Positions 41,401-50,588 are shown, numbered from the stretch's first letter. The stretch is 64,000 bases of DNA from Ralstonia condita (GCF_958405655.1 NZ_CATYWO010000005.1:124001-188000), one strand, 5' to 3'. Numbers and translations: made by a program. The notes: generated by a model from the letters alone, not told the origin.

Positions 41401-42030
41401 ATGGCACAGCCCCCCGTCTTCCAGTCCCGTGACGCCGCCGATCCCGCCTTTTGGGACGAGCGCTTCAGCCATGACCACACACCCTGGGATGCGCACGGCG
41501 TACCCGTCGCGTTCCAGCGGTTCTTCGAAGCCCAGCCGGCACCGTTGTCCACGCTGATTCCCGGTTGCGGCAACGCTTACGAGGCGGGTTGGCTCGCCGA
41601 GCGTGCCTGGCCCGTCACCGCCATCGATTTCGCGCCGAGCGCTGTCGCGTCAGCCAAAGCCATGCTCGGGCCGTATGCCGACGTGGTGGAGCTGGCGGAT
41701 TTCTTTCACTTTGTGCCGCGTCGCCCGGTGCAGTGGATTTACGAACGCGCATTCCTGTGTGCCATGCCGCGCCGCCTCTGGCCAGACTACGCCGCGCGGG
41801 TGGCGCGGCTGTTGGCGCCTGGCGGCTTGCTTGCCGGTTTCTTCGCCGTGGTGGAGGGCAGGGAGGCATCACCCAAGGGGCCCCCTTTCGAAGTCACGCA
41901 GGCTGAGTTGGATGCGCTGCTCTCGCCGGCGTTTGAACGGCTCAGCGACACGCCGATCGCCGAGACCGATTCGATTCCGGTCTTTGCCGGGCGGGAGCGC
42001 TGGCAGGTCTGGCGCCGGCGCGACGGCTGA
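41401..42030 (+). CDS. TPMT-family SAM-dependent methyltransferase
   Basis: A 209-aa class I methyltransferase of the thiopurine S-methyltransferase-like group. It has the N-terminal FWDERFSHDHTPWDAHGVP typical of TPMT proteins, motif I TLIPGCGNAYEAGWLAER, AIDFAPSAVASAK and IYERAFLCAMPRRLW. Relatives methylate thiol, selenol or tellurite compounds; the native substrate is not known. ATG 41401 is preceded by GTTGCGCACC without a strong ribosome site; ATG 41389 would add four residues. It lies 20 nt after ubiB. Confidence 0.87.
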   Translation: MAQPPVFQSRDAADPAFWDERFSHDHTPWDAHGVPVAFQRFFEAQPAPLSTLIPGCGNAYEAGWLAERAWPVTAIDFAPSAVASAKAMLGPYADVVELADFFHFVPRRPVQWIYERAFLCAMPRRLWPDYAARVARLLAPGGLLAGFFAVVEGREASPKGPPFEVTQAELDALLSPAFERLSDTPIAETDSIPVFAGRERWQVWRRRDG

Positions 42031-42089
42031 TCGCGAGCGGCGGCGACAGCGGTGGTGTTGGTGCGAAGCAACATCCCCCCGCAGCCCCC

Positions 42090-42141
42090 AAAAAGCCTGC
42101 CGACGCCGGTTGCGGGCCGCCGTCGGGAAAACCGGCAGGCT
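42090..42141 (-). terminator. Terminator-like hairpin on the minus strand
   Basis: On the minus strand AGCCTGCCG (42141-42133) pairs with CGGCAGGCT (42102-42094), with further pairing possible inside the 30-nt loop (CGACG/CGTCG), and is followed by T5 (42094-42090). No minus-strand gene ends here, so it may end an unannotated RNA or act only as an mRNA structure in the plus-strand transcript. Confidence 0.4.
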
Positions 42142-42189
42142 GACGGCGATTCGAGGCCGTACCAATGCCCAGGGGCGGAGTCCCATGGC

Positions 42190-42195
42190 TATAAT
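42190..42195 (+). promoter_or_regulatory. Candidate -10 box of the symporter gene
   Basis: A perfect TATAAT stands 65 nt before the ATG at 42261. The -35 region is not recognisable, so confidence is limited. Confidence 0.4.
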
Positions 42196-42260
42196 CGCGC
42201 CATTTCGCCCGGCGTCCGGCGTGGCCGCCATGGGGTTTCTCAGCTTCTTTCCGCGCTGCC

Positions 42261-43700
42261 ATGCTGATCTGGTTCGTCATAATTTACTGGGTGATTTCGG
42301 TTGGGATCGGCCTTTGGGCCGCGCTGCGCGTGCGCGATACCGCTGATTTTGCGGTGGCCGGCCGCGGCCTGCCGTTCTACGTCGTGACCGCGACGGTGTT
42401 TGCCACCTGGTTCGGCTCTGAAACAGTGCTGGGCATTCCCGCCGTGTTCCTCAAGGAAGGCTTGCATGGTGTGGTGGCCGATCCCTTCGGTTCTTCCCTG
42501 TGCCTGATCCTGGTAGGTCTGTTCTTCGCCCGGCCGCTGTACCGGATGAACCTGCTCACCATTGGTGACTTCTATCGCAACCGCTTCGGCCGCCTGGCCG
42601 AAGTGCTGACCACGCTGTGCATCGTCGTGTCGTACCTTGGCTGGGTGGCGGCACAGATCAAGGCGCTGGGCCTGGTGTTCTATACCGTGTCAGACGGTGG
42701 GCTGTCCCAGGAGACCGGCATGATGATCGGCGCGGCCAGCGTGCTCGTGTACACGCTGTTCGGCGGCATGTGGTCGGTTGCCGTCACCGACTTCATTCAG
42801 ATGATCATCATCGTGATCGGCATGATGTACATCGGCTGGGAAGTCTCGGGGCAGGCCGGTGGCGTGAGCACGGTGGTCGCGCATGCCGCGGCCTCGGGCA
42901 AGTTCTCGTTCTGGCCGGCCTTCAACCCGATCGAGGTGATCGGGTTCGTCACTGCGTGGATCACCATGATGCTGGGCTCGATCCCGCAGCAGGACGTATT
43001 CCAGCGTGTCACGTCCTCGCGCACCGAGCGCATTGCCGGCACGGCCTCTGTGCTGGGAGGCGTGCTCTACTTCCTGTTCGCGTTCATCCCGATGTTCCTG
43101 GCGTACTCGGCCACGCTGATTGATCCGGCAATGGTCCAGAAGTACATCAACACCGATTCGCAGCTCATCCTGCCCAAGCTGGTGCTCGAACATGCGCCGA
43201 TCGTTGCGCAGGTCATGTTCTTCGGTGCGCTGCTGTCGGCCATCAAGAGCTGCGCGAGTGCGACGCTGCTGGCGCCGTCCGTGACCTTTGCGGAAAACGT
43301 GCTGCGCCCGCTGCTGCCCCGCATGGACGATAAGCGGTTCCTTCGCGTCATGCAGGCGGTGGTCCTGGTTTTCACCGTGCTGGTGACGCTGTTTGCCCTG
43401 AACTCGCACTTGTCGATCTTCCACATGGTGGAGAACGCCTACAAGGTGACGCTGGTCGCTGCCTTTGTGCCGCTGGCGTTCGGGCTGTTCTGGAAACGCG
43501 CGACCAAGCAGGGCGGTCTGCTGGCCATCATCCTGGGGTTGGCAGCCTGGATCTGGTGCGAGGCGTTCCTGCCAGAGGCGGCGTTGCCGCCACAATTGGT
43601 GGGCTTGCTGGCCAGTCTGGGCGCGATGATCTTCGGCTCGCTTGGGCCGCAATGGATCGAAAACCGCGCGCCGACCACCAAGGCCGCTACGCAGGCCTGA
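42261..43700 (+). CDS. Sodium:solute symporter (SSS family)
   Basis: A 479-aa secondary transporter with about 13 helices in the inner membrane. The SSS hallmarks are AVAGRGLPFYVVTATVFATWFG with the substrate-site residues of helix 1, FGGMWSVAVTDFIQMIIIVIGM in helix 5, and the helix-8 Na+ site near FGALLSAIKSCASATLLAPS. The solute is not identifiable from the sequence; this branch includes high-affinity symporters of unknown substrate. ATG 42261 begins directly with helix 1 (MLIWFVIIYWVISVGIGLW). It appears to be a single-gene unit. Confidence 0.88.
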   Translation: MLIWFVIIYWVISVGIGLWAALRVRDTADFAVAGRGLPFYVVTATVFATWFGSETVLGIPAVFLKEGLHGVVADPFGSSLCLILVGLFFARPLYRMNLLTIGDFYRNRFGRLAEVLTTLCIVVSYLGWVAAQIKALGLVFYTVSDGGLSQETGMMIGAASVLVYTLFGGMWSVAVTDFIQMIIIVIGMMYIGWEVSGQAGGVSTVVAHAAASGKFSFWPAFNPIEVIGFVTAWITMMLGSIPQQDVFQRVTSSRTERIAGTASVLGGVLYFLFAFIPMFLAYSATLIDPAMVQKYINTDSQLILPKLVLEHAPIVAQVMFFGALLSAIKSCASATLLAPSVTFAENVLRPLLPRMDDKRFLRVMQAVVLVFTVLVTLFALNSHLSIFHMVENAYKVTLVAAFVPLAFGLFWKRATKQGGLLAIILGLAAWIWCEAFLPEAALPPQLVGLLASLGAMIFGSLGPQWIENRAPTTKAATQA

Positions 43701-43782
43701 ACGTGCGTGCTTGGCGTGCCACTTTGTGGCGCGCCACTATCGCGCACTTTGATCGACGCCCGGGAATTCCCTCAAAAGGGTT

Positions 43783-43788
43783 TATAAT
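43783..43788 (+). promoter_or_regulatory. Candidate -10 box for the fmdB-DUF502-aspS run
   Basis: TATAAT within AGGGTTTATAATTCAAGG, about 145 nt before fmdB. The -35 hexamer is poor. A 12-bp palindrome GTGGCGCGCCAC lies upstream at 43726-43737. Confidence 0.4.
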
Positions 43789-43934
43789 TCAAGGCTTTGC
43801 GCGCCAGCTCTTGTATTGCGCGCGGTTGCCCCGATCTGACGCGAGCCGGCGCGCATTACGTGCGCGGACATCGCAGCGTGCGCGGGCACTTCCATCGCTT
43901 TCTCGAAACTCGTTTGTTCTAGGGTGAGGACACC

Positions 43935-44270
43935 ATGCCGATCTATGCTTATCGATGCGACGCCTGCGGCCACGCCAAGGATGTGCTGCAGAAGATGAGC
44001 GACGCGCCGCTCACGGATTGCCCCGCCTGCGGTGCGCCGGCGTTCAAGAAGCAACTGACCGCTGCCGGCTTCCAGCTCAAGGGCTCTGGCTGGTACGTGA
44101 CGGATTTCCGCGGCGGCTCGGGTGGCACCTCGGCGGCTGGTACGGCAGCCAAGACGGATGCGGCCGCGCCTGCTGCAGCGCCTGCTGCTTCGTCCGACAG
44201 CGCGTCGTCCGGCGCCAGCGCGGCTCCGGCAGCATCGGGCGGGTGCGGCACGTCGTGCGCGTGCCATTGA
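43935..44270 (+). CDS. FmdB-family zinc-ribbon protein
   Basis: A 111-aa protein. It opens MPIYAYRCDACGHAKDVLQK with a second pair DCPACGAPAFKKQL, the CxxC...CxxC zinc ribbon of FmdB. GFQLKGSGWYVTDFR follows. Beyond residue 62 it is a low-complexity Ala/Ser/Asp tail ending GGCGTSCACH, which adds three more cysteines and a histidine. FmdB was proposed to be a regulator; its role here is unknown. It is followed by the DUF502 gene after 31 nt and aspS, an order common in Burkholderiales. Confidence 0.9.
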   Translation: MPIYAYRCDACGHAKDVLQKMSDAPLTDCPACGAPAFKKQLTAAGFQLKGSGWYVTDFRGGSGGTSAAGTAAKTDAAAPAAAPAASSDSASSGASAAPAASGGCGTSCACH

Positions 44271-44301
44271 CCGCATTGCCCACTCCTCGGTCCACCGCTC
44301 C

Positions 44302-45039
44302 ATGAAACAGAAAACCAGCGCACTCAAGACATGGTTCCTGACCGGTCTTCTGGTGCTTGTCCCGCTTGCGATCACGCTGTGGGTGCTGTCGCTCATCATC
44401 GGCACGATGGACCAGAGCCTCGCGCTGCTGCCGTCGGCCTGGCAGCCGGATCAGCTGTTTGGCCGGCGCATTCCCGGCGTGGGCGCGATCCTCACGCTGG
44501 CGTTCATCCTGATCGTGGGGGTGCTGGCGCACAACTTCATCGGCCAGAAGCTGGTGCTGTGGTGGGAAGCGCTCGTGGGCCGCATTCCCGTGGTCGGCCC
44601 GATCTATTCAAGTGTGAAGCAGGTGTCGGACACGCTGCTGTCGTCCAACGGCAATGCGTTCCGCAAGGCGCTGCTGGTGCAATACCCGCGCGAGGGATCG
44701 TGGACGATCGCCTTCCTGACCGGCCGCCCCGGCGGCGATGTGGAAAACCATCTGCAGGGCGAGTACGTCAGTGTGTACGTGCCGACCACGCCCAACCCGA
44801 CCTCGGGTTTCTTCCTCATGATGCCCAAGGCCGACACCGTCGAGCTGGACATGACGGTGGATGCGGCGCTCAAGTACATCGTATCGATGGGCGTGGTGGC
44901 GCCTGAAACGCTCCCGCGCCGCATGGACCCGCCTGACGCAACGTCGAAGATGGAGGACCGGTCGCCGGCAGCATCGCCGCGCGACCCTTCGAATCCGAAC
45001 GCGCTGCCTGATTCCGGCGGCGCCGTATCAGCCCCTTGA
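44302..45039 (+). CDS. DUF502 membrane protein
   Basis: A 245-aa protein with two N-terminal helices (WFLTGLLVLVPLAITLWVLSLIIG and GAILTLAFILIVGVLAHNFIG). A conserved soluble domain follows (RIPVVGPIYSSVKQVSDTLLS, TTPNPTSGFFLMMPKADTVELDMTVD). The last 40 residues are a disordered Pro/Ser/Asp-rich tail. The family is widespread and uncharacterised. It sits between fmdB and aspS in one apparent transcript. Confidence 0.9.
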   Translation: MKQKTSALKTWFLTGLLVLVPLAITLWVLSLIIGTMDQSLALLPSAWQPDQLFGRRIPGVGAILTLAFILIVGVLAHNFIGQKLVLWWEALVGRIPVVGPIYSSVKQVSDTLLSSNGNAFRKALLVQYPREGSWTIAFLTGRPGGDVENHLQGEYVSVYVPTTPNPTSGFFLMMPKADTVELDMTVDAALKYIVSMGVVAPETLPRRMDPPDATSKMEDRSPAASPRDPSNPNALPDSGGAVSAP

Positions 45040-45129
45040 GCCGGTAGCGCGAACCGATCCCTTCCGGCTTCCTACTCAACTTTCTCGCGCGACGCCCTGT
45101 TGGCGGCGCGCTTCGCGGAAAACCACAAC

Positions 45130-46956
45130 ATGCAAATGCGTACTCAATATTGCGGCCAGGTCACCGAACAACTGCTTGGCCAGAGCGTCACGCTGTCGGG
45201 CTGGGCGCATCGCCGACGTGACCACGGCGGCGTGATCTTCATCGACCTGCGCGACCGTGAAGGCCTGGTGCAGATCGTGTGCGACCCGGATCGCCCGGAG
45301 ATGTTCAAGGTGGCCGAAGGCGTGCGCAACGAGTTCTGCCTGCAGGTGAAGGGCATTGTGCGCGCTCGCCCGGAAGGCACCACCAACGCCAACCTGGCCA
45401 GCGGCAAGGTCGAAGTGCTCTGCCACGAGCTGACGGTGCTCAACGCCTCCGTCACGCCGCCGTTCCAGCTGGACGACGACAACCTGTCCGAAACCACGCG
45501 CCTGACGCACCGCGTGCTGGACCTGCGTCGCCCTCAAATGCAATACAACCTGCGCCTGCGCTACAAGGTCGCGATGGAAGTGCGCAAGTACCTGGACGAC
45601 AAGGGCTTCATCGACATCGAAACGCCGATGCTGACCAAGAGCACGCCGGAAGGCGCGCGCGACTACCTGGTGCCGTCGCGCGTGAACGCCGGTCAGTTCT
45701 TCGCGCTGCCGCAATCGCCGCAGCTCTTCAAGCAGATGCTGATGGTGTCGGGCTTCGACCGCTATTACCAGATCACCAAGTGCTTCCGCGACGAAGACCT
45801 GCGCGCTGACCGCCAGCCCGAATTCACCCAGATCGACTGCGAAACCTCGTTCCTGACCGAGCAGGAAATCCGCGACCTGTTTGAAGAGATGATCCGCACG
45901 GTGTTCAAGAACACCATGTCGGTCGAGCTGGACGCCAAGTTCCCGGTGATGGAGTTCCGCGAGGCGATGGCCCGCTTCGGTTCGGACAAGCCGGACCTGC
46001 GCGTCAAGCTGGAATTCACCGAACTGACCGACGCCATGAAGGACGTCGACTTCAAGGTGTTCTCGGGCCCGGCCAACGCCGAAGGCGGCCGTGTCGTGGC
46101 ACTGCGCGTACCGGGCGGCGCCTCCCTGTCGCGTGGCGATATCGATGCGTACACCAAGTTCGTCGAAATCTACGGCGCCAAGGGCCTGGCCTGGATCAAG
46201 GTCAACGAAGTGGCCAAGGGCCGCGACGGCTTGCAATCGCCGATCGTGAAGAACCTGCACGACGCGGCCATCGCCGAGATCCTCAAGCGCAGCGGCGCAC
46301 AGGATGGCGACATCCTGTTCTTCGGTGCCGACCGCGCGAAGGTCGTCAACGACGCCATGGGCGCGCTGCGCCTGAAGATCGGCCACTCCGACTTCGCCAA
46401 GAGCAACGGCCTGTTCGAAGATGTCTGGAAGCCGCTGTGGGTGGTGGACTTCCCGATGTTCGAGTACGACGAGGAAGATGCCCGCTGGGTGGCCATGCAT
46501 CACCCGTTCACGAGCCCGAAGGACGAACACCTGGAATACCTGGAAACCGACCCGGGCAAGTGCCTGGCCAAGGCCTACGACATGGTGCTCAACGGCTGGG
46601 AAATTGGCGGTGGCTCTGTGCGGATCTTCCAGGAAGAGGTGCAGAGCAAGGTGTTCCGCGCCCTGAAGATCGGCGAGGAAGAGGCGCGCGCGAAGTTCGG
46701 CTTCCTGCTGGACGCGCTGCAGTACGGCGCGCCCCCGCATGGCGGCATCGCCTTCGGCCTGGACCGCATCGTCACGATGATGGCGGGTGCCGATTCGATC
46801 CGCGACGTGATCGCCTTCCCGAAGACGCAGCGTGCGCAGGATCTGCTCACGCAAGCGCCGAGCCCGGTGGACGAGAAACAATTGCGCGAATTGCATATTC
46901 GTCTGCGCGCCGCCGAAGCGAAGGTAGCTGCCCCGACGGCCGCAACGACGGCCTGA
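45130..46956 (+). CDS. aspS: Aspartyl-tRNA synthetase
   Basis: A 608-aa bacterial-type class II synthetase charging tRNA-Asp (in many betaproteobacteria also tRNA-Asn, to be amidated by GatCAB). It has an N-terminal OB anticodon domain (GQSVTLSGWAHRRRDHGGVIF). The class II motif 2 region is YQITKCFRDEDLRADRQPEF, the bacterial GAD insertion lies in the middle, and motif 3 is GGIAFGLDRIVTMMAG. ATG 45130 (or 45136) starts the conserved MRTQYCGQV segment. It is followed by a strong terminator. Confidence 0.97.
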   Translation: MQMRTQYCGQVTEQLLGQSVTLSGWAHRRRDHGGVIFIDLRDREGLVQIVCDPDRPEMFKVAEGVRNEFCLQVKGIVRARPEGTTNANLASGKVEVLCHELTVLNASVTPPFQLDDDNLSETTRLTHRVLDLRRPQMQYNLRLRYKVAMEVRKYLDDKGFIDIETPMLTKSTPEGARDYLVPSRVNAGQFFALPQSPQLFKQMLMVSGFDRYYQITKCFRDEDLRADRQPEFTQIDCETSFLTEQEIRDLFEEMIRTVFKNTMSVELDAKFPVMEFREAMARFGSDKPDLRVKLEFTELTDAMKDVDFKVFSGPANAEGGRVVALRVPGGASLSRGDIDAYTKFVEIYGAKGLAWIKVNEVAKGRDGLQSPIVKNLHDAAIAEILKRSGAQDGDILFFGADRAKVVNDAMGALRLKIGHSDFAKSNGLFEDVWKPLWVVDFPMFEYDEEDARWVAMHHPFTSPKDEHLEYLETDPGKCLAKAYDMVLNGWEIGGGSVRIFQEEVQSKVFRALKIGEEEARAKFGFLLDALQYGAPPHGGIAFGLDRIVTMMAGADSIRDVIAFPKTQRAQDLLTQAPSPVDEKQLRELHIRLRAAEAKVAAPTAATTA

Positions 46957-46978
46957 TCCGCTCGCATCACGCTGCATG

Positions 46979-47019
46979 ACAAACCGCGCCAGCCCGCAAG
47001 GGCGGCGCGGTTTGCTTTT
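46979..47019 (+). terminator. Rho-independent terminator of aspS
   Basis: AAACCGCGCC (46981-46990) pairs with GGCGCGGTTT (47004-47013), followed by GCTTTTG. The stem is strong and the T tract is short. Confidence 0.75.
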
Positions 47020-47105
47020 GGGCGGCGCGATAGTGCTCAGGCACGTAGCTTGCTGCACGATTTCCTTTGTTGCAGTCGCGTCGGGTGACAAGACGGAGGA
47101 ATGCC

Positions 47106-47969
47106 TTGACTGATTTCATTGATTTCATGCGCACGTGGGCGGTCGCGCATGCCGAACTTCTGCTGGCTTGGCTGACTGCTGCGCTGGTCGTCACGAGCGT
47201 GGCATGGATCGAGATTCGCCGCGCCACACGCCGCGCGGCCATCGCGATGACCGAAGCGGTGGCGACGACCGTGGCGGCGTGCGTGCCCGAGATCGCGGCG
47301 GCGGCGCAGAGTGCACATCCTGGCCTGCGCGCCTCAGGGTCGGGCTCCAGCCTGGCGGAGGCGATGTGCGCCCTGACCGAGTTGTCGACCGAGCGGATGC
47401 AGTGGCTCCAGGCGGTTGCCAATCTGCGCTTGGCAGAGGCGGTGCTGCCAACGGTTGTGCCGGTCGCACCCGTCCACCCGCTCATCTATGACACGCCGCG
47501 CCCACTCGCCGAAGCGCACCTGGCGGCCGAGCGCCGCTTTACCGACCATGCGCGCGCCTTGCTTGCGGAGCGCCGGTCCCTGCAGGCGCTGGAGACCGCC
47601 GAGCGCGAGGGCACTCGCGAACTGCTCCGTATCGAACGCGAAACATCCGCCATCGTTGAGCGCTTCGAGCAAGCCAATGCGCAATCGGAGCAGACCGAGG
47701 TGCAACGCTTCCTCATCCAGAAGTTCCACGCCCTCGGCAATCGCGAGCGCGAGTTGACAGCACAGCTCGCTGCGCTACGCCAGCAAATCGGAGAGCGTGC
47801 CGAAGCCCTGTGGGCGCAATCCCATGGTGCGGCGGAGAACTATGCTTCGATGCTGGTTCCCCTGCTGGCGGTGGCACGCCACGCGCTTGGCCACGAGACC
47901 ACCGTCGACGAGACGATGCATTGGCTCGCCCACACCCGCACGGGCGAGCGCCCGTTTCCGCCAGCTTGA
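47106..47969 (+). CDS. Membrane-anchored coiled-coil protein, unknown function
   Basis: A protein of about 287 aa that I do not recognise. One helix near the N terminus (LLLAWLTAALVVTSVAWIEI) anchors it. The rest is soluble and helical with strong heptad character (LLAERRSLQALETAEREGTRELLRIERETS and FHALGNRERELTAQLAALRQQIGERAEALW). It is rich in Ala, Glu and Arg. The start is unclear: GGAGGA at 47095-47100 sits 5 nt before TTG 47106, while an ATG at 47101 is out of frame and stops at once; the first in-frame ATG is 47127 and lacks a ribosome site. It lies between aspS and nudB as a likely monocistronic gene. Confidence 0.65.
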   Translation: MTDFIDFMRTWAVAHAELLLAWLTAALVVTSVAWIEIRRATRRAAIAMTEAVATTVAACVPEIAAAAQSAHPGLRASGSGSSLAEAMCALTELSTERMQWLQAVANLRLAEAVLPTVVPVAPVHPLIYDTPRPLAEAHLAAERRFTDHARALLAERRSLQALETAEREGTRELLRIERETSAIVERFEQANAQSEQTEVQRFLIQKFHALGNRERELTAQLAALRQQIGERAEALWAQSHGAAENYASMLVPLLAVARHALGHETTVDETMHWLAHTRTGERPFPPA

Positions 47970-48086
47970 TTGCCGTGGCATGGCGGTGCGCAGCAGCCAG
48001 CGCGGGGCTTCGCTGTGGCATGCTTCTGGCTGCGGTAAGCTATTGCCTTACGGTGCACTCGCGCCGCCCGTCGCAATACGCCCGCC

Positions 48087-48575
48087 ATGTCGCACAAGAT
48101 TCCCGTCTCCGTCCTCGTCGTGATCCACACGCCCGATCTGCACGTGCTGGTGATGGAGCGGGCGGACCATCCGGGCTTCTGGCAATCCGTGACCGGCAGC
48201 TGCGACGCGCTCGATGAGCCCCTGGCCGAAACCGCCCGCCGGGAGGTCTTCGAGGAGACCGGCATCGACGCCGGCGGGCATCGCCTCATCGATTGGGGCC
48301 ACCATATCGAGTATGAAATCTATCCGCACTGGCGGCATCGCTACGCGCCGGGCGTGACCCGCAACACCGAGCACTGGTTCGGTCTACTGGTCAGCGGCAA
48401 GGTGCCGGTGCGGTTATCCCCGCGCGAGCACCTGCAGGCCGAATGGCTGCCCTACGAAGACGCCGCCGCGCGCTGTTTCTCGCGCAGCAATGCCGAGGCG
48501 ATCCTCCAGTTGCCTGAGCGTCTGGCGGCCTGCACCGCGCGCGAGGCTGCCTCGTTCGGCAAGGGGCGGGCCTGA
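48087..48575 (+). CDS. nudB: Dihydroneopterin triphosphate diphosphatase (Nudix)
   Basis: A 162-aa Nudix enzyme of folate synthesis that removes pyrophosphate from dihydroneopterin triphosphate. FWQSVTGSCDALDEPLAETA with RREVFEETGID forms the Nudix box. It has one residue more than the GX5E consensus between the first Gly and Glu. The following WGHHIEYEIYPHWRHRYAPG and TEHWFGLLV match NudB. Next are an EEP phosphodiesterase and clsB at 1-nt to overlapping distances, so the three form an operon. Confidence 0.9.
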   Translation: MSHKIPVSVLVVIHTPDLHVLVMERADHPGFWQSVTGSCDALDEPLAETARREVFEETGIDAGGHRLIDWGHHIEYEIYPHWRHRYAPGVTRNTEHWFGLLVSGKVPVRLSPREHLQAEWLPYEDAAARCFSRSNAEAILQLPERLAACTAREAASFGKGRA

Positions 48576-48576
48576 C

Positions 48577-49323
48577 ATGCTGCGCTTGCGCGTCGCCACC
48601 TACAACATCCACAAGGGCGTGACGGGGATTGCGCGGCGGGTGCGCGTGCATGATGTGCGGCAGGGCTTGCAGACCATGGACGCCGATATCGTGTTTCTGC
48701 AAGAAGTGCAGGACCGCAACGATCGCCTGGTGGCCGCCGAGCTGTTCGATCCCAACTACACGCAACTGCGCTATCTCGCGACCGACGTGTACCCGCACAC
48801 CGTCTATGGGCGCAATGCCGTCTATGAACACGGACATCACGGCAACGCGATCCTGTCGCGCTATCCGATCCTGCTGTCGGAGAACCTCGATATTTCCGAC
48901 CATCGCTTCGAGCAGCGCGGCCTGCTGCACGCCGTCACGGATCTCGGCTTTGGCGAGGTACACCTGCTCTGCGCGCATTTCGGTTTGTTTGCGCGCAGCC
49001 GGCAGCGGCAAGCCGAAGCGCTGATCGAGCGCGTGCGATCCGTGGTGCCGAAGGATGCACCGCTTGTGGTGGCAGGGGATTTCAACGACTGGAACAACCG
49101 GCTTGATCGCGTCATCTGCCAGGCGCTGGGCGCCACCGAAGTGGCAGACAAGGCCGCCGAAGCACGCCCCGTGCGAACCTTTCCGAGTCACCTGCCATGG
49201 TTGCGGCTCGACAGGATCTACGTGCGGGGCTTCGATATCGAGCATGCGCACGCCCTGACCGGCCGCGAGTGGGCGCAACGCTCGGACCACGTGCCACTGC
49301 TGGCGGAACTGGCGCACCCATGA
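48577..49323 (+). CDS. Endonuclease/exonuclease/phosphatase-family protein
   Basis: A 248-aa EEP-fold metal-dependent phosphodiesterase without a signal peptide. Catalytic landmarks are VATYNIHKGV (Asn), IVFLQEVQDRN (Glu, metal), LVVAGDFNDWNNRLD (Asp/Asn) and the terminal RSDHVPLLAEL (Asp-His). The group is often found next to cardiolipin synthase ClsB, as here, where its ATGA stop overlaps the clsB start; a phospholipid- or nucleic-acid-directed activity is possible but unproven. It is YbhP-like. Confidence 0.88.
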   Translation: MLRLRVATYNIHKGVTGIARRVRVHDVRQGLQTMDADIVFLQEVQDRNDRLVAAELFDPNYTQLRYLATDVYPHTVYGRNAVYEHGHHGNAILSRYPILLSENLDISDHRFEQRGLLHAVTDLGFGEVHLLCAHFGLFARSRQRQAEALIERVRSVVPKDAPLVVAGDFNDWNNRLDRVICQALGATEVADKAAEARPVRTFPSHLPWLRLDRIYVRGFDIEHAHALTGREWAQRSDHVPLLAELAHP

Positions 49324-50588
49324 AGGTCGTGCGCGATGCCGGCCCGCTGCGCTCGGAGTGGCGGCGTGGCAAGCCCTTGCCGGGCAACGACGTCGATCTG
49401 CTGTGCGGTGGCGCTGCCTTCTTTCCAGCACTGATCGCTGCCATCGACGCCGCGCAGCGCCGGATTGCGCTCGAGACCTACATCTACACGGACGACGCCA
49501 CGGCCCGCCGCGTGACTGAGGCGCTCGTGCGTGCCGCACGACGCGGGGTGGACGTGCGTCTCGCCATCGACGGCTTCGGGACGGGCGCGTTGCACGCCGA
49601 CGTCGCCGCCATGCTCGACGCGGCCGGCGTGACCCTGCGCGTGTATCGTCCCGTCCGCGGCTTCCGCCTTCAGCGCCGTTACCTGCGACGGCTGCACCGC
49701 AAGATCGCGGTCATCGATGACGACGTGGCATTCGTCGGCGGCATCAACATCATCGACGACCGCAATCACGCACCATTCGAAGATGAAGCGTTGGGGCCCC
49801 GCTATGACTTCGCCGTGCGCGTGCGCGGCCCGCTGGTCGGGCAGATTGCCCTGACCGTCGATCGGCTTTGGTGGCAGATGGGCATGCGTGAAGGTGTGCG
49901 CGAAGTGGGCGTGGCGGGCGTTGCTGCCGAGTTTCCGCTGATGACCGACACGCCCAGGCCGCGCCATCGGGGCGCATCCGGACGCGACGGCGCGCGCGCG
50001 CGGGGCAGCGTGCTGGCTTCGCTGGTCTTGCGCGATAACGTGCGCAACCGGCGCGCCATCGAGCGCGAATACCTTCGAGCGCTGGGGACGGCGCGGCATG
50101 AGGTGATCATTGCGAACGCGTATTTCTTGCCTGGCGTGCGCTTCATGCGCGCGCTCAGCGCCTGCCGCGAGCGCGGCGTGCGCGTGCGCCTGCTGTTGCA
50201 GGGGCAGGTCGAATACCGGCTGCAGCACTATGCGACGCGTTCGCTATATCACCTGCTGCTGCGCGATGGTATCGAGGTGTACGAATACACCGCCAGCTTC
50301 CTGCACGCCAAGGTGGCGGTGGTGGACGACCGCTGGGCCACGGTCGGCTCCAGCAACATTGACCCGTTCAGCCTGCTGCTGGCACGTGAAGCCAACGTTG
50401 TCGCTTGGGATGCCGAGGTGGCCGGCCAGTTGCGCACAGCGCTGGAAGCGGCCATCGAACAACAGTCCCGCCCCGTTCTGGCAGACGCGCACGCCGCGCG
50501 CCGCTGGTGGTGGCGCCTGGCGGATTGGTGCGCTTACCAGGTGGTGCGCCTTGGCGTGGTGATCAGCGGGCGCGCGGCACACTATTAG
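49320..50588 (+). CDS. clsB: Cardiolipin synthase B
   Basis: A 422-aa phospholipase D-family enzyme that makes cardiolipin from phosphatidylglycerol at the inner membrane. The two HKD motifs are RLHRKIAVIDDDVAFVGGIN (about 128-147) and FLHAKVAVVDDRWATVGSSN (about 325-344). There are no N-terminal transmembrane helices, as in ClsB (YbhO). An Arg/Gly-rich loop (RPRHRGASGRDGARARGS) lies between the two halves. The start ATG 49320 overlaps the phosphodiesterase stop, so the two are coupled. Confidence 0.92.
   Translation: MKVVRDAGPLRSEWRRGKPLPGNDVDLLCGGAAFFPALIAAIDAAQRRIALETYIYTDDATARRVTEALVRAARRGVDVRLAIDGFGTGALHADVAAMLDAAGVTLRVYRPVRGFRLQRRYLRRLHRKIAVIDDDVAFVGGINIIDDRNHAPFEDEALGPRYDFAVRVRGPLVGQIALTVDRLWWQMGMREGVREVGVAGVAAEFPLMTDTPRPRHRGASGRDGARARGSVLASLVLRDNVRNRRAIEREYLRALGTARHEVIIANAYFLPGVRFMRALSACRERGVRVRLLLQGQVEYRLQHYATRSLYHLLLRDGIEVYEYTASFLHAKVAVVDDRWATVGSSNIDPFSLLLAREANVVAWDAEVAGQLRTALEAAIEQQSRPVLADAHAARRWWWRLADWCAYQVVRLGVVISGRAAHY

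Noticed and set aside
47101..47109. ATG at 47101 as start of the coiled-coil protein
   Set aside because: It is out of frame and reaches TGA after two codons.
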